Shown: positions 8,721 through 17,617, numbered from the stretch's first letter. The stretch is DNA of 64,000 bases from Acidobacteriota bacterium (GCA_013289695.1 JABCZK010000001.1:219235-283234); one strand, 5' to 3'. Notes: generated from the sequence alone by a model not told the origin. A program made the numbers and translations.

Positions 8721-9932
8721 ATGATGCTCCTCTCTCCAACCCGTCGCCTCGCTCTCGTTCTGTCGACACTTTCGTTTGCTGCTTCAATCATGACGCAAGA
8801 AGGGCGAACCGCAAGCACGATCCTAGCAAAACACCGAATCGACCCCACAAAAGGCGCTGCCCCATGCTTTGATGCACCGAACGGCGCCATGAGCGAGCAA
8901 CGCGAGAACGAGGCCATTGCGCGTCTTCCAAGAATTGCTCGATTTTGGTTGACGGAAGATGTTGCGCTGATCATCGCACCTGAAGAACGTTGCGCCTTTC
9001 TCCATCTCGCAACAGACAAAGAACGGGACCAGTTTATAGAACAGTTTTGGTCCAGACGCGCCCCAGACCCAAAGTCATTCGACAACAGTTTCAAACGAGA
9101 ACACTACGAGCGGATAGTTACTGCGAATCAAAAATTCTCAGGCCAACTTCCTGGGTGGCGGACAGAGCGAGGGCGAATTTACGTTATGTTTGGTCCACCA
9201 GATTCAATTGAATTGCATCCGTCTGGAGAAAAAACTGGCCGACCGCCCCAGGAAGGTGCTGAGACCTATCAATACCGTTGGGAAGCTTGGCACTACCGAC
9301 ATCTTGATGACGTGGGCGAAAACGTTGAAATTGAATTTGTAGACCCGAGCGGGAGCGGAGACTATCGGCTCACATTGTCGCCGGAAAAAAAGGATGAGGT
9401 GATTTTTAATCCTCCCTACAACCTGGGTCGCAATTGGCGCGAAGAAGGCACGACTCGATCCGCCAACGTCGTCGAACCCTTCGTCGGCGCAGTGCCTTCG
9501 CCTCAGGTGCAGTTCAAAGACCTCGAGGCAGTGGTGAGTTCACAGCTCACTCGTCAGCAGGTACAGTTCACTCATCGAGTCGAGTTCGCCGCGGCAACAG
9601 ACGCAACGACATTCACAGAGATTTCGGTCAGCCTGCCAAGCAATCACCCCAGTTCGCCCAACACGATTGTGAAATCACCGGCAGAATTTGAGATTTTTGG
9701 GCGTGTCAGCAAGCCATCGGGATGGATCATTGAGACCTTTGAGCGAAAGATTTCTCTCACGACGCAAAATAATTCCGGCCATTCTCAGGCTGACAATGAA
9801 TTTCACTTGGCCCTTGCACCCGGCACCTACCGCCTGGCGATCGTGGTTAAAGATTTGGCCAGTGCCGATATTGGGACACTGTTCACCGCGTTCGACGTAC
9901 CGCCTTATGAGGCCACACACAGCACGGAATGA
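8721..9932 (+). CDS. GWxTD domain-containing protein
   Basis: About 403 residues. The N-terminal SPTRRLALVLSTLSFAAS looks like a signal peptide. The region around residues 60-190 matches the GWxTD domain, a domain of unknown function frequent in Acidobacteriota: FWLTEDVALII (the motif reads FWLTED here), KERDQFIEQFWSRR, and GRIYVMFGPPD. The C-terminal half is beta-rich. ATG 8721 or 8724 is preferred over a TTG at 8655 because it places the signal peptide at the start; the ribosome site is weak for all of them. Function unknown. Confidence 0.8.
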   Translation: MMLLSPTRRLALVLSTLSFAASIMTQEGRTASTILAKHRIDPTKGAAPCFDAPNGAMSEQRENEAIARLPRIARFWLTEDVALIIAPEERCAFLHLATDKERDQFIEQFWSRRAPDPKSFDNSFKREHYERIVTANQKFSGQLPGWRTERGRIYVMFGPPDSIELHPSGEKTGRPPQEGAETYQYRWEAWHYRHLDDVGENVEIEFVDPSGSGDYRLTLSPEKKDEVIFNPPYNLGRNWREEGTTRSANVVEPFVGAVPSPQVQFKDLEAVVSSQLTRQQVQFTHRVEFAAATDATTFTEISVSLPSNHPSSPNTIVKSPAEFEIFGRVSKPSGWIIETFERKISLTTQNNSGHSQADNEFHLALAPGTYRLAIVVKDLASADIGTLFTAFDVPPYEATHSTE

Positions 9933-10225
9933 ACCCAAAGTGAACGAGACCCCCAACCGGGGCGGAAAATTCCCCAAAATAGCGAATCGAACGTCGTCAA
10001 ACCTCCGGGGCGTGGCCACATGCGTGGTAAACACCCTATCGGAAGCTGACGCACCGCCGAAGCAACAAACCGAGCGCGTTCACGAACGGAGACGCGGACG
10101 TTTGGGATTCATCGGCGTAACACAGCACGCTCCCCACTAGCTATCCTTTGGATACACCCCGGAGATTGCGCCCCAGTCGCATCCGAGCGCGATGCTAGAC
10201 TGACCCGAACGAGCCCAGCACCGAC

Positions 10226-10783
10226 ATGTCCAGCGAATCCATCAGCGACCTGAAAAAGTGGGTGGGCGAAGTTGTCCGCCAGAGCTCGGATGGCGAGTTC
10301 GTGGGGTTAAACCGCGTCGTGGACATGGTCAGCAAGAATTTCGCGGTGAAACCGCATGAAGTGGCGATTCTGGTGATAACCGAAGATGACCGCTTCCTGC
10401 GCTTCGTAGTACCGGAAAAGCTCCGCCAAGTGGGACAGATTCCGCTCACCAGCACAAATTCCCTGGCCGCCCGCACCGTGCGCGATAAACGCCCCGAGCT
10501 AATCAATCATTTCGCGGTGGTTCCGCACTCTTCCGTGTTTGAAGCCATGCCGATCACCGAAGACGAGCGCGGCGACGCCATCCAGAAGATCATGAGCGCG
10601 CCGATCCTGCAGGAACGCAAAGTCGCCGCCGTTATTCAGATTTCGCGCAAAGGCAAGACCGCCGGCGACGCCGGCCCGGATTTCACCCATCCCCAGCTGC
10701 GTGAATTGAAATTGGTCGCGGAGGCGCTGGCGCCTTGCGTCCCACTCCTCTGCAAGCAGCAATCGCCTCTTGTCGGCCGCTAG
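10226..10783 (+). CDS. GAF-like domain protein
   Basis: 185 residues, soluble, no signal peptide. The pattern of an N-terminal helix (ISDLKKWVGEVVRQSSDG), a beta-rich core with HEVAILVITEDDRFLRFV, a run ending RKVAAVIQISRKG, and a C-terminal helix (LRELKLVAEALAPCV) fits a small GAF-type sensor. No output domain is attached. Neighbours do not point to a partner. The assignment rests on fold-like pattern and is only moderately certain. Confidence 0.7.
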   Translation: MSSESISDLKKWVGEVVRQSSDGEFVGLNRVVDMVSKNFAVKPHEVAILVITEDDRFLRFVVPEKLRQVGQIPLTSTNSLAARTVRDKRPELINHFAVVPHSSVFEAMPITEDERGDAIQKIMSAPILQERKVAAVIQISRKGKTAGDAGPDFTHPQLRELKLVAEALAPCVPLLCKQQSPLVGR

Positions 10784-10999
10784 ATCGTCAGCTACGCCTT
10801 CTGCATCCAACCAGACGAACAGCGGCCGAAACTTTTCTGCCGATGGCGGGTTACACTCCATGGAGACAACTCCGGGCGGGCATCCGCCATCACTTATAAG
10901 GAGCGTCGGGACAAAGCCGGCTGGCCGCGCCAACTTTGCCGGCCCCCGCGCTTCCCGTGGAGTTGCCGAGCCGCCACAGAAGCACCACAGGAGTAAACG

Positions 11000-12163
11000 A
11001 TGAACGTCGAACGATCGAGCCACAACGCTTACAAACAATGGAATGGCCGGGCGCTTGGCGTCCTGGCACTGGGAGTATTGCTGAGCGCCGTGCCCGCGCT
11101 GGCGCAGCAGGACCAGCAGAATTCGCCCGATCAGTCGAACCCGCCGGCGAACTCGCAGGCTGGCGCTCCGACGACCGCACCCGCGACTACGCCGCAAACT
11201 CAGCAGGACCAAGCGATGCCGCCGCAGCAAGACCAGCAACCGCAGCAAGATCAATCCGCGCAGCCGCCACAAGATCAACAAGGGCAGCCAGATCAGCAAG
11301 CGCAGCCACCACAGAATCAGCAGGGCCAACCAGACCAGGAAGCCGCGCCTGCTCCGCCGCCTCCGCCAGCGGATCAAGCCGGACCGTTGCCGCCGGCCCC
11401 AACGCCGCAATATCAACAGCCCGGACCACCGCCGCAAACATACACGCGCAGGCGGCCTGAGAACCTGCCCGAATCGCTAACGATTCCCGCCGGCACCGTG
11501 ATCCAGGTACGCGCCTCCGACTGGCTCTCCAGCGACCGCAACAAACCGGGCGATGAATTCATCGCCACGCTAGCCCAGCCCATCGTCGTGGACGGCTGGG
11601 TAGTGATGCGCCGCAATCAGAACATAATCGGCCGCGTGACCGACGCGAAAAGGGCCGGGCGCGTGAAAGGCGTCTCGAGACTGCAACTCGATTTGAGCCA
11701 ATTGACGCTCGTTGACGGCCAACTTGTGCCAGTGCAGACCACACTGCTGAACGCTTCCGCGGGAACGTCCAACGGCCGCGACGCAGCTGCCATCGGCCTC
11801 ACTACTGGAACGGGTGCCGCGATCGGAGCTGCCGCAGCCGGCGGTACAGGCGCGGCGATCGGGGCAGGCGCCGGATTTGTCGCCAGCGTTGCCGGAGTGT
11901 TGCTCACTCGCGGCAAGCCCACAATTATTCCTCCGGAAGACGTTCTGACTTTCCGGCTGGAGAATCCCGTGACGATTTCTACCGTGCGCAGTAACGTGGC
12001 GTTCCGCGCAGTCACTCCGCAAGATTACGCGCAGACAAGACCCGCACAGCCTCGGCCGCGCCTGGTGCGCCCGTACCCTCCCCCCTATGGATATTATGCG
12101 TACCCCTATGGGCCGTACCCGTATCCGGCATACTACGGCTACTACGGCCGGTGGGGCTGGTAA
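11000..12163 (+). CDS. Secreted Q/P-rich protein with SKPGD-type beta domain and glycine-zipper segment
   Basis: 387 residues. Signal peptide LGVLALGVLLSAVPALAQ, then about 110 residues of low-complexity Gln/Pro/Asp repeats (QQDQQ, QPPQ, PPPP). A globular domain follows (residues about 155-260) with PAGTVIQVRASDWLSSDRNK and PGDEFIATLAQP, then a Gly/Ala-rich stretch resembling a glycine zipper, and a Tyr/Pro-rich tail (YYAYPYGPYPYP). The globular domain is similar to that in the protein at 30702-31481. It is probably an envelope protein. Function unknown. Confidence 0.85.
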   Translation: MNVERSSHNAYKQWNGRALGVLALGVLLSAVPALAQQDQQNSPDQSNPPANSQAGAPTTAPATTPQTQQDQAMPPQQDQQPQQDQSAQPPQDQQGQPDQQAQPPQNQQGQPDQEAAPAPPPPPADQAGPLPPAPTPQYQQPGPPPQTYTRRRPENLPESLTIPAGTVIQVRASDWLSSDRNKPGDEFIATLAQPIVVDGWVVMRRNQNIIGRVTDAKRAGRVKGVSRLQLDLSQLTLVDGQLVPVQTTLLNASAGTSNGRDAAAIGLTTGTGAAIGAAAAGGTGAAIGAGAGFVASVAGVLLTRGKPTIIPPEDVLTFRLENPVTISTVRSNVAFRAVTPQDYAQTRPAQPRPRLVRPYPPPYGYYAYPYGPYPYPAYYGYYGRWGW

Positions 12164-12573
12164 AGCTTTAGGCATCGGCGGCGGCACTGCCGCCATCCGC
12201 CACTTCCCTCGATGGGGGCTCGCACTGCGGGTCCCCATTTTCATTTTCGCCTCAACACACGCCTGGAAAAATGCTGCAGCTCTCTCGCACGGGCTAGGAG
12301 TGCGCGCCCAATTTCTCAGGGGATCGTACGGGCGGGTCTAAGACCCGCCCCTCCAACAATGCGATGGTGTTCCCTTCCGGCGCGAAGACCGACCAGCTCA
12401 GCGACAAAACCTTCATCAAGCTGTAATAATCGGCACGCAGCCGGCACGCTTGCGACGCCGAGAACACGCAAGCACGCTGAATTCCATTGACATCGCTACG
12501 TGTGCTTGCTAATTTTCGGTGCGCTGGTTTTTTCGACTCGATTTCGTGGAGGCACCGCAGTCCGGTACTGCTC
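12164..12573. repeat. Repeat-bearing intergenic region
   Basis: 410 bp without a supported gene. It contains a near-perfect palindrome at 12330-12350 (GGGCGGGTCT, one base, AGACCCGCCC), one copy of a family also found at 50038 and 53789. The 3' part leads into the arginine decarboxylase gene; GGAGG at 12548 is too far from its ATG to decide the start. No promoter could be assigned. Confidence 0.7.
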
Positions 12574-13131
12574 ATGGCGTTCGTCGCGAAGAAAATTTTC
12601 CTCACCAAGGGAGTCGGGAAACACCGCGAGCGCCTATCCAGCTTTGAGCTGGCGCTGCGCAACGCGGGCATTGCCGCGTGCAACATCGTTCGCGTCTCCT
12701 CGATTTTTCCGCCCTACTGCAAACTGATCTCCCGCAGCGAAGGTTTGAAACATATCAAGCCCGGCCAGGTGGCCTTCACGGTAATCAGCGAAAATCAGAC
12801 GCGCGAACCGCATCGCCTGATCGCGGCGGGCGTCGGCCTCGCTCTGCCGGCCGACAAATCCATGTTCGGATACCTGTCCGAACACCACTCCTTCGGCGAA
12901 AGCGAAGAAATTGCCGGGGAATATACCGAAGAGCTCGCCGCCGAAATGCTCGCCACCACGCTGAACGTGGAATTCGATCCGGATTTATCCTGGGACGAAA
13001 AAAAAGAAGTCTATCGCATCTCCAACAAGATCGTCCGCACCATGAACATCACCCAGTCCGCCGTAGGCGATAAGCGCGGCCTCTGGACCACAGTGCTAGC
13101 CGCAGCCATCCTGATCGGCGAAGACGACTAG
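12574..13131 (+). CDS. Pyruvoyl-dependent arginine decarboxylase
   Basis: 185 residues. The fold starts MAFVAKKIFLTKGVGKH, as in the archaeal and chlamydial enzymes. VSSIFPP holds the Ser42-Ser43 pair where the proenzyme cleaves itself, Ser43 becoming the pyruvoyl group. YLSEHHSFGES probably contains the catalytic Glu. The C-terminal WTTVLAAAILIGEDD is typical. It converts arginine to agmatine and CO2. ATG 12574 is chosen by alignment; an in-frame extension to 12487 adds unmatched residues. It lies 0.8 kb from a deoxyhypusine-synthase-like gene and 2 kb from an agmatinase-like gene, which suggests an agmatine-related pathway. Confidence 0.92.
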   Translation: MAFVAKKIFLTKGVGKHRERLSSFELALRNAGIAACNIVRVSSIFPPYCKLISRSEGLKHIKPGQVAFTVISENQTREPHRLIAAGVGLALPADKSMFGYLSEHHSFGESEEIAGEYTEELAAEMLATTLNVEFDPDLSWDEKKEVYRISNKIVRTMNITQSAVGDKRGLWTTVLAAAILIGEDD

Positions 13132-13144
13132 TTAGTTCACGCTT

Positions 13145-13804
13145 TTATTCCACAACAGCAACGCCCCAAGTTTTCGCTGAATCAACCCGCGCGCCCGCAG
13201 GCCAGTAGTACGTCTTCTGATCCGCTTTGCCGCTAGCCTCCGTCACGTCGAACGCCAATCCGACTTTCATTCCCGGCGAATACCCCGCACCCAACTTCGC
13301 GAATGAAATTTTCACTGCGATGATCTCGGTGTGCTCGTCCGGCGGATTATTTCCATCCCAGCGAACCTCGCGCCGCCCGCACTGAAGCTTACCCTTCTTT
13401 TCGTAAAGGTTCGGCGCGCCACTCCCTTCGCACAAATTATTCGAAACGTGCAGCCAGCACTGCCCCTTCTGCCACGCCGCCGATTGCGTCTTCCGCGGAT
13501 CGAGCAAAATCTCCGGAAACAATCTGCTGCCGCCATGCGTCACGCCTTCAAAATCAAAATATAGTAACCGCGCATCGTGCTTAGCGAAGGAGGGCAGGTT
13601 CCATCCCGGCGCCACCGCAAATTGCGTCATGGAAGCGTCGTCCCACGCCGCAGCAGATTTGACGCCGTCCACGGCAATAGCCCGCCCGCGCGGAATGCGG
13701 ATTTCAGTCGATGGCGCTGCAGGAAGCGAACGCACGGAGCGAACCAGCAACGGACCAGCACCAAGCAGCATGAATACGCACACCGCTCGGAGGCAAATTC
13801 CCAT
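13145..13804 (-). CDS. Secreted DOMON/CBM9-like domain protein
   Basis: 219 residues from ATG 13804, which starts a signal peptide (GICLRAVCVFMLLGAGPLLV). The mature part has AVDGVKSAAAWDDA, an opening typical of CBM9/DOMON-like sandwich domains, then beta-rich segments (LLYFDFEGVTHGG, CWLHVSNNLCEG, VKISFAKLGAGYSPGMKVGLAFDV). Such domains bind sugars or haem, but no ligand residues can be identified here. It converges on the arginine decarboxylase gene with a 13 bp gap. Confidence 0.72.
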   Translation of the reverse strand: MGICLRAVCVFMLLGAGPLLVRSVRSLPAAPSTEIRIPRGRAIAVDGVKSAAAWDDASMTQFAVAPGWNLPSFAKHDARLLYFDFEGVTHGGSRLFPEILLDPRKTQSAAWQKGQCWLHVSNNLCEGSGAPNLYEKKGKLQCGRREVRWDGNNPPDEHTEIIAVKISFAKLGAGYSPGMKVGLAFDVTEASGKADQKTYYWPAGARVDSAKTWGVAVVE

Positions 13805-13866
13805 CACCGCAGTATGCCGGGCGGAAATATCGCTGCGCGGAATGATCGGCGTTCGAAACTCATAGG

Positions 13867-13943
13867 GAGTGCGGCGGCTTGCCGTCGCTTTCGTAAGAAA
13901 TTCAGCCAAACCGCAATTCGCGTCAGGCGAGGCTTGCCTCGCC
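13867..13943. repeat. Intergenic repeat with GGCTTGCC cores
   Basis: Starts GAGTGCGGCGGCTTGCCG and ends in the perfect hairpin GGCGAGGC-TT-GCCTCGCC (13926-13943). The same two blocks recur at 33244-33321 and the second block at 51896-51913, always outside genes. It lies between the DOMON-like gene and the DHS-like gene end. Confidence 0.75.
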
Positions 13944-13955
13944 CAAGAAAAAGCT

Positions 13956-15053
13956 TCAGCGCGGACGGTGTTTTCTCTTTGCAGCCTTCGCCCCACCGTG
14001 GGTGTATCCCAACCGCTCCAAAACAGCGCCCACAATCAGCGGCAACGCCACCGTAGCATCATCCAGAACTTCCGCAAATCGTCCGCCTTCCTCCAGCGGC
14101 ACAAACTTCCCCCAAGATACAGCCTCAGTATAAGTGCTCCCCGAAAGCCCGCCCCAATTCACAGGCTCAGGACAAATCCGCAAACCATAGTTATAACGTT
14201 TCAGCGGAATTTTCTCGTACCCGCGCCGCGCCAGCAATTCCGCATAGACCCCAAATTGCTGCGCCCAGTTGCGCGGCACGCCTCCCCCAATCGTAAATAT
14301 CCCCATGCGTTTCGTCACCAGCATCGTCTGCGCGTAGTGCTCGAAATCCAAAAAAGGATCAAATCGCAGCGGCTCCTTCCCTTCCTTCTTCCGCTGCCGC
14401 TGATACAAAGCAAAATCAATCCCCAGCTCGGAATCCGTAAACGCCGGCACAAACACCGGCACATTGTGCTCGATGCACGATTTTAAAATCCCGCGGCCCT
14501 TGGCATGTCGCACCAGATATTCCCCGATGCGCTGATTCAATTTATAGCTGCACACCACTTCCTCGTCCGGCCAGCGCGTCAGCACATGGTCCACCACCAC
14601 TTCCACCGCGTCCAGATTCACTTCCGGCTCCAGCGAATCGTAAACGCGATTGTAGCCGGCCAGAAAAAGTTCGTTGTCGTCCATCTTCGGGTCGTAGCGA
14701 AAATGCGAACGCCCCGTGGCTTCCACCAGCCCGTGAGCCATCAGCGCGCCGGTAGATACGATCGCCTTGACGATCCCCGACTCCACCAGGTCGCAGAAAA
14801 CCAATCCCATTTTCCCCACGGTCAATGCGCCGGACAGCGTCATCACAATAAAACATTCTTTATCGCGCGCCATCGCTTCCAGCACGTCCGCCGCATCGCC
14901 GATCTGCCGCGCGGTGTAAGCCGTCTGGCCCATCGCGCGCACCATGTCGTCGATCGTGCGAATCCTCGATAAATCCAGCGGATAAATCGGAGTGAGGCGG
15001 TCCTCCACCGGATCGTGCAGTATTCGTCCGGTCGCGCCCTTTTTCTTTGCCAT
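13956..15053 (-). CDS. Deoxyhypusine synthase-like protein with Arg at the Lys nucleophile position
   Basis: 365 residues. The whole length matches the deoxyhypusine synthase family (NAD-dependent transfer of an aminobutyl group from spermidine): IVMTLSGALTVGKMG, IVSTGALMAHGLVEA, VPVFVPAFTDSELG, and TIGGGVPRNWAQQ. In eukaryotic and archaeal enzymes the GGG-x-x motif is followed by the catalytic Lys that forms the imine intermediate; here that position is Arg261. Bacteria do not have eIF5A, so the substrate must differ. It is divergent from the agmatinase-like gene across 139 bp. Enzymatic role unproven; aminobutyl transfer to a small amine is one option. Confidence 0.9.
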   Translation of the reverse strand: MAKKKGATGRILHDPVEDRLTPIYPLDLSRIRTIDDMVRAMGQTAYTARQIGDAADVLEAMARDKECFIVMTLSGALTVGKMGLVFCDLVESGIVKAIVSTGALMAHGLVEATGRSHFRYDPKMDDNELFLAGYNRVYDSLEPEVNLDAVEVVVDHVLTRWPDEEVVCSYKLNQRIGEYLVRHAKGRGILKSCIEHNVPVFVPAFTDSELGIDFALYQRQRKKEGKEPLRFDPFLDFEHYAQTMLVTKRMGIFTIGGGVPRNWAQQFGVYAELLARRGYEKIPLKRYNYGLRICPEPVNWGGLSGSTYTEAVSWGKFVPLEEGGRFAEVLDDATVALPLIVGAVLERLGYTHGGAKAAKRKHRPR

Positions 15054-15192
15054 TCAGCGTCCTCACAGGTAATGTATGTCTCCCAAGAGGCCTGGGAGCA
15101 GGGAATCGCGCGTGCGCGCCTATCATTGATAGTACAAATGCGCACGAGACGAAAGAAAAATTTCTACCGCAGCGCAGGAGTTTAGACCGCAC

Positions 15193-16083
15193 ATGTCCCG
15201 ATACACGCCCATGCCGCCGCAAAATTTCGGCGGACTCCCCGAAGAGCTCTGCGCATACGAGACCGCGCGCGCGGTGATTTTTCCCGTTCCACTCGAACGC
15301 ACCGCCACCTACGAACGCGGCACGCGCAACGGCCCCAGCGCGATCCTGGAAGCCAGCCGGCACATGGAACTCTACGACGAGGAACTCGAGGTCGATCCCA
15401 GCCGCGAAATCGGCATCGCCACCTGGCCGCCCATTGATACGCAGGACGGCACATTCGAGGAAGTGCTGCGCGAACTTTTCACCGCGCAGCTGGAATTGCT
15501 GGACGCTGGAAAATTTCCAGTGGCGCTGGGCGGCGAACATTCCCTCACTCCTCCTCTGGTTTCCGCCACGCTCAAAAAATTCAAGGATCTGTGCGTCCTG
15601 CACATCGGCGCGCACGCCGAAATGCGCAATGAGTATCAGGGAAATCCCGGCAGCCACGTGTGCACCATGCGCCGCGTCGTCGAAATGTGCCCCGCCGTAC
15701 AAGTTGGCGTGCGCTCGATCTCCGAGGAAGAATCCGAGGAAATTCCGAAGCTGCAAACGAAAGTGTATTGGGCCAAAGACATCGTGCGCGCCCCAGTGAA
15801 AACCTGGATAGCAAAGGTTCTCGAGGATCTCGGGCCCCGCGTTTACGTCACGGTCAATGTGGACGGCTTCGATTCCTCGATCGTCTCCGCCACCGGCGCG
15901 CCCGAACCCGGCGGCCTCGATTGGTTCCAGGTCACGTCGCTGATCCGCGCCGTCGCCGACCACAAAAAAATCGTCGCCTTGGACGTCGCCGAACTTTCTC
16001 CGCGTCCCCGCGATCACGCTTCGGATTTTCTCGCCGCCAAACTAATCTATAAGACTCTAGGGTATATTTTTTGCCAGACATAA
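15193..16083 (+). CDS. Agmatinase/ureohydrolase-like protein with substituted metal ligands
   Basis: 296 residues, full family length. Ureohydrolases hold two Mn ions with two His and four Asp. Here LGGEHSL (His116) and His141 and Asp224 are kept, but the DAHxD motif reads HIGAHAEMR (Asp to Gly139, Asp to Glu143), and the SxDxDxxDP motif reads TVNVDGFDSS (Asp to Asn222). Flanking agmatinase features (GSHVCTMRR, GAPEPGGLDW, DVAELSP) are conserved. The protein is intact, so it is probably a neofunctionalised or regulatory relative instead of a normal Mn agmatinase. Divergent from the DHS-like gene. Confidence 0.9.
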   Translation: MSRYTPMPPQNFGGLPEELCAYETARAVIFPVPLERTATYERGTRNGPSAILEASRHMELYDEELEVDPSREIGIATWPPIDTQDGTFEEVLRELFTAQLELLDAGKFPVALGGEHSLTPPLVSATLKKFKDLCVLHIGAHAEMRNEYQGNPGSHVCTMRRVVEMCPAVQVGVRSISEEESEEIPKLQTKVYWAKDIVRAPVKTWIAKVLEDLGPRVYVTVNVDGFDSSIVSATGAPEPGGLDWFQVTSLIRAVADHKKIVALDVAELSPRPRDHASDFLAAKLIYKTLGYIFCQT

Positions 16084-16097
16084 TCTCAGGAGGCCGT

Positions 16098-16427
16098 ATG
16101 GCCACGTTTGCGATGGCAGCAATACTGCAGCAACTTCCTACGACCGAGCACGGCTGGGTGGTGTATGTCGAAACGCACGGCATTTTCTGGTGGATTCTCA
16201 TCGGCCTCATCGCCGGATGGCTCGCCGGCACCATCGCCCGCGGCCGCGGCTTCGGCTGCATCACCGACGTGATTCTAGGACTGGTGGGCGCAGTAATCGG
16301 CGGGTGGATTTTCACCCGCCTGGGCATTTTGACGTTCGGTTTCTTCGGAAGCCTCGCCGCCGCCACCGTCGGTGCAGTCCTGCTAGTAGCAGTAGCCCGC
16401 ATTTTCGCCGGCGGCAGAGCAGACTAG
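16098..16427 (+). CDS. GlsB/YeaQ/YmgE-family membrane protein
   Basis: 109 residues from ATG 16098, which has AGGAGG six bases upstream. Three membrane segments (FWWILIGLIAGWLAGTI, CITDVILGLVGAVIGGWIF, LAAATVGAVLLVAVARIF) with the glycine-rich AGWLAGTIARGRGFG typical of the transglycosylase-associated/GlsB stress family. Function is not established. It starts 14 bp after the agmatinase-like gene and may be co-transcribed. Confidence 0.88.
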   Translation: MATFAMAAILQQLPTTEHGWVVYVETHGIFWWILIGLIAGWLAGTIARGRGFGCITDVILGLVGAVIGGWIFTRLGILTFGFFGSLAAATVGAVLLVAVARIFAGGRAD

Positions 16428-16525
16428 TACCTCACGCCCCGCTCACTCAGCGAGAGCTCGGTACTCGGTCAGTTTCCGATTACGCGACGCATCGGCACGG
16501 CGGTTATGATGCGAGGGGATCTGCC

Positions 16526-17122
16526 ATGAGCTCAAATTCAGTCAGGACAACCTTTGCGATTGGGACCTTGATATTCGTTTCGGTTTGTATCTTTCAAACT
16601 CGATCAGCGCAATCCACTACCGTAACCACATCCCAGACTGCTGCAAAACCCCTCCTCCTGGAGAAAAATGATGGTGAGCGGCGGATTTGGCGAGAGCCTC
16701 CCCCCGGGGACTTTATCCTGAAAGTCAGCCCAAAAAACAATGGTTCTCAGCGCCTTGTTATGGGAACCGAGGACATGGCTCCGGGAGACGAATTCCCAAC
16801 GCACAAGCACCTCGGGCAGGATGAAATTCTGTACATCGAAAAAGGAACGGTTCACGTTCATCTGGGAGATCAGGAACGCGATCTGCACGCAGGAGGAACG
16901 GTCTTTATTCCGGCGTTTACGTGGGTAAGCGTAAAGAACGCGGGAAGCGAGGCAGTCAGTGTTGTCTTCGTATTTTCAGCGCCTGGGTTTGAGAATCACA
17001 TGCGCTGCGATTCTGTGCTGCCTAAGGAACAAGTGACGCCTCTCTCGTCAGAAGAACAGAAAGCGTGCAGCCACGAAGGCCACGTCATTTACAAAGACCT
17101 GGAACAGATCCCCAAAAAGTGA
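16526..17122 (+). CDS. Exported cupin-domain protein
   Basis: 198 residues from ATG 16526 with GAGGGG upstream. The N-terminus (TTFAIGTLIFVSVCIFQ) is a signal peptide or anchor. Cupin motif 1 is clear: FPTHKHLGQDEILYIEKGTVHVHLG with His, His and Glu ligands. Motif 2 reads IPAFTWVSVKN, where the usual His ligand is Val. A Cys/His-rich tail follows (QKACSHEGH). It may bind a metal with three ligands or not be catalytic. No partner gene is evident. Confidence 0.85.
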   Translation: MSSNSVRTTFAIGTLIFVSVCIFQTRSAQSTTVTTSQTAAKPLLLEKNDGERRIWREPPPGDFILKVSPKNNGSQRLVMGTEDMAPGDEFPTHKHLGQDEILYIEKGTVHVHLGDQERDLHAGGTVFIPAFTWVSVKNAGSEAVSVVFVFSAPGFENHMRCDSVLPKEQVTPLSSEEQKACSHEGHVIYKDLEQIPKK

Positions 17123-17617
17123 AGTAAAAGCCGGGCGACTCTGGCCGCTTTATGGCTCTGATGAACGGACTATTGGCAGAAGTGATCGATTTTGGCCTCC
17201 CGATTCGACCGCCGGCGGAGATGGCCCCGGATGGTCGGCAATCCGGAAGTTATCCAGAATCGGGGTTCTGGGACACCGGTCGAATGCCGCAAATCCTGAT
17301 AAACGTCCTAGTCAGCCAAGTGGATTTTCAATTGATGCAAGCGCTCTCTACGAAGTAGTGCTAGCCACACAAGCGCACAATCTACTTGCCTGGTAAGCAT
17401 AACCGGAAACTAAGAGTCAGTTTCCAGTAAGGGCTTATCGGAATCTGACTGATTGCCGACAGTTCCGCAAGGTGAGACCCCCATCCCCGCCCCTCGGGTG
17501 TGATACGATAACCGCGAACAAAGATCGAACCATTTCGTGCATCGGCTTCATTGCGGGACTGCTTTCGCTTCGTGCAACCCCCTTGGTCGAGCGGAACGAA
17601 CAAATCGGACGCACAAA
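17123..17617. other. Intergenic region upstream of RNase J
   Basis: 495 bp. A 68-codon open frame at 17152-17358 has no ribosome site and no recognisable family. A hairpin GGAAACT-7-AGTTTCC is at 17405-17425. An extended -10-like TGTGATACGAT lies near 17501. Nothing else is supported. Confidence 0.5.

Noticed and set aside
10499..11437. Minus-strand Arg/Leu-rich ORF of 312 codons
   Set aside because: Antisense to the Q/P-rich repeats of the gene at 11000; low-complexity artefact.
14860..16017. Minus-strand ORF of 385 codons opposite the agmatinase-like gene
   Set aside because: It is antisense to a full-length family match, has no recognisable family, and its composition is that expected from the opposite strand of a GC-rich gene.
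17152..17358. 68-codon ORF before RNase J
   Set aside because: No ribosome site, no family, and mixed composition; not supported as a gene.
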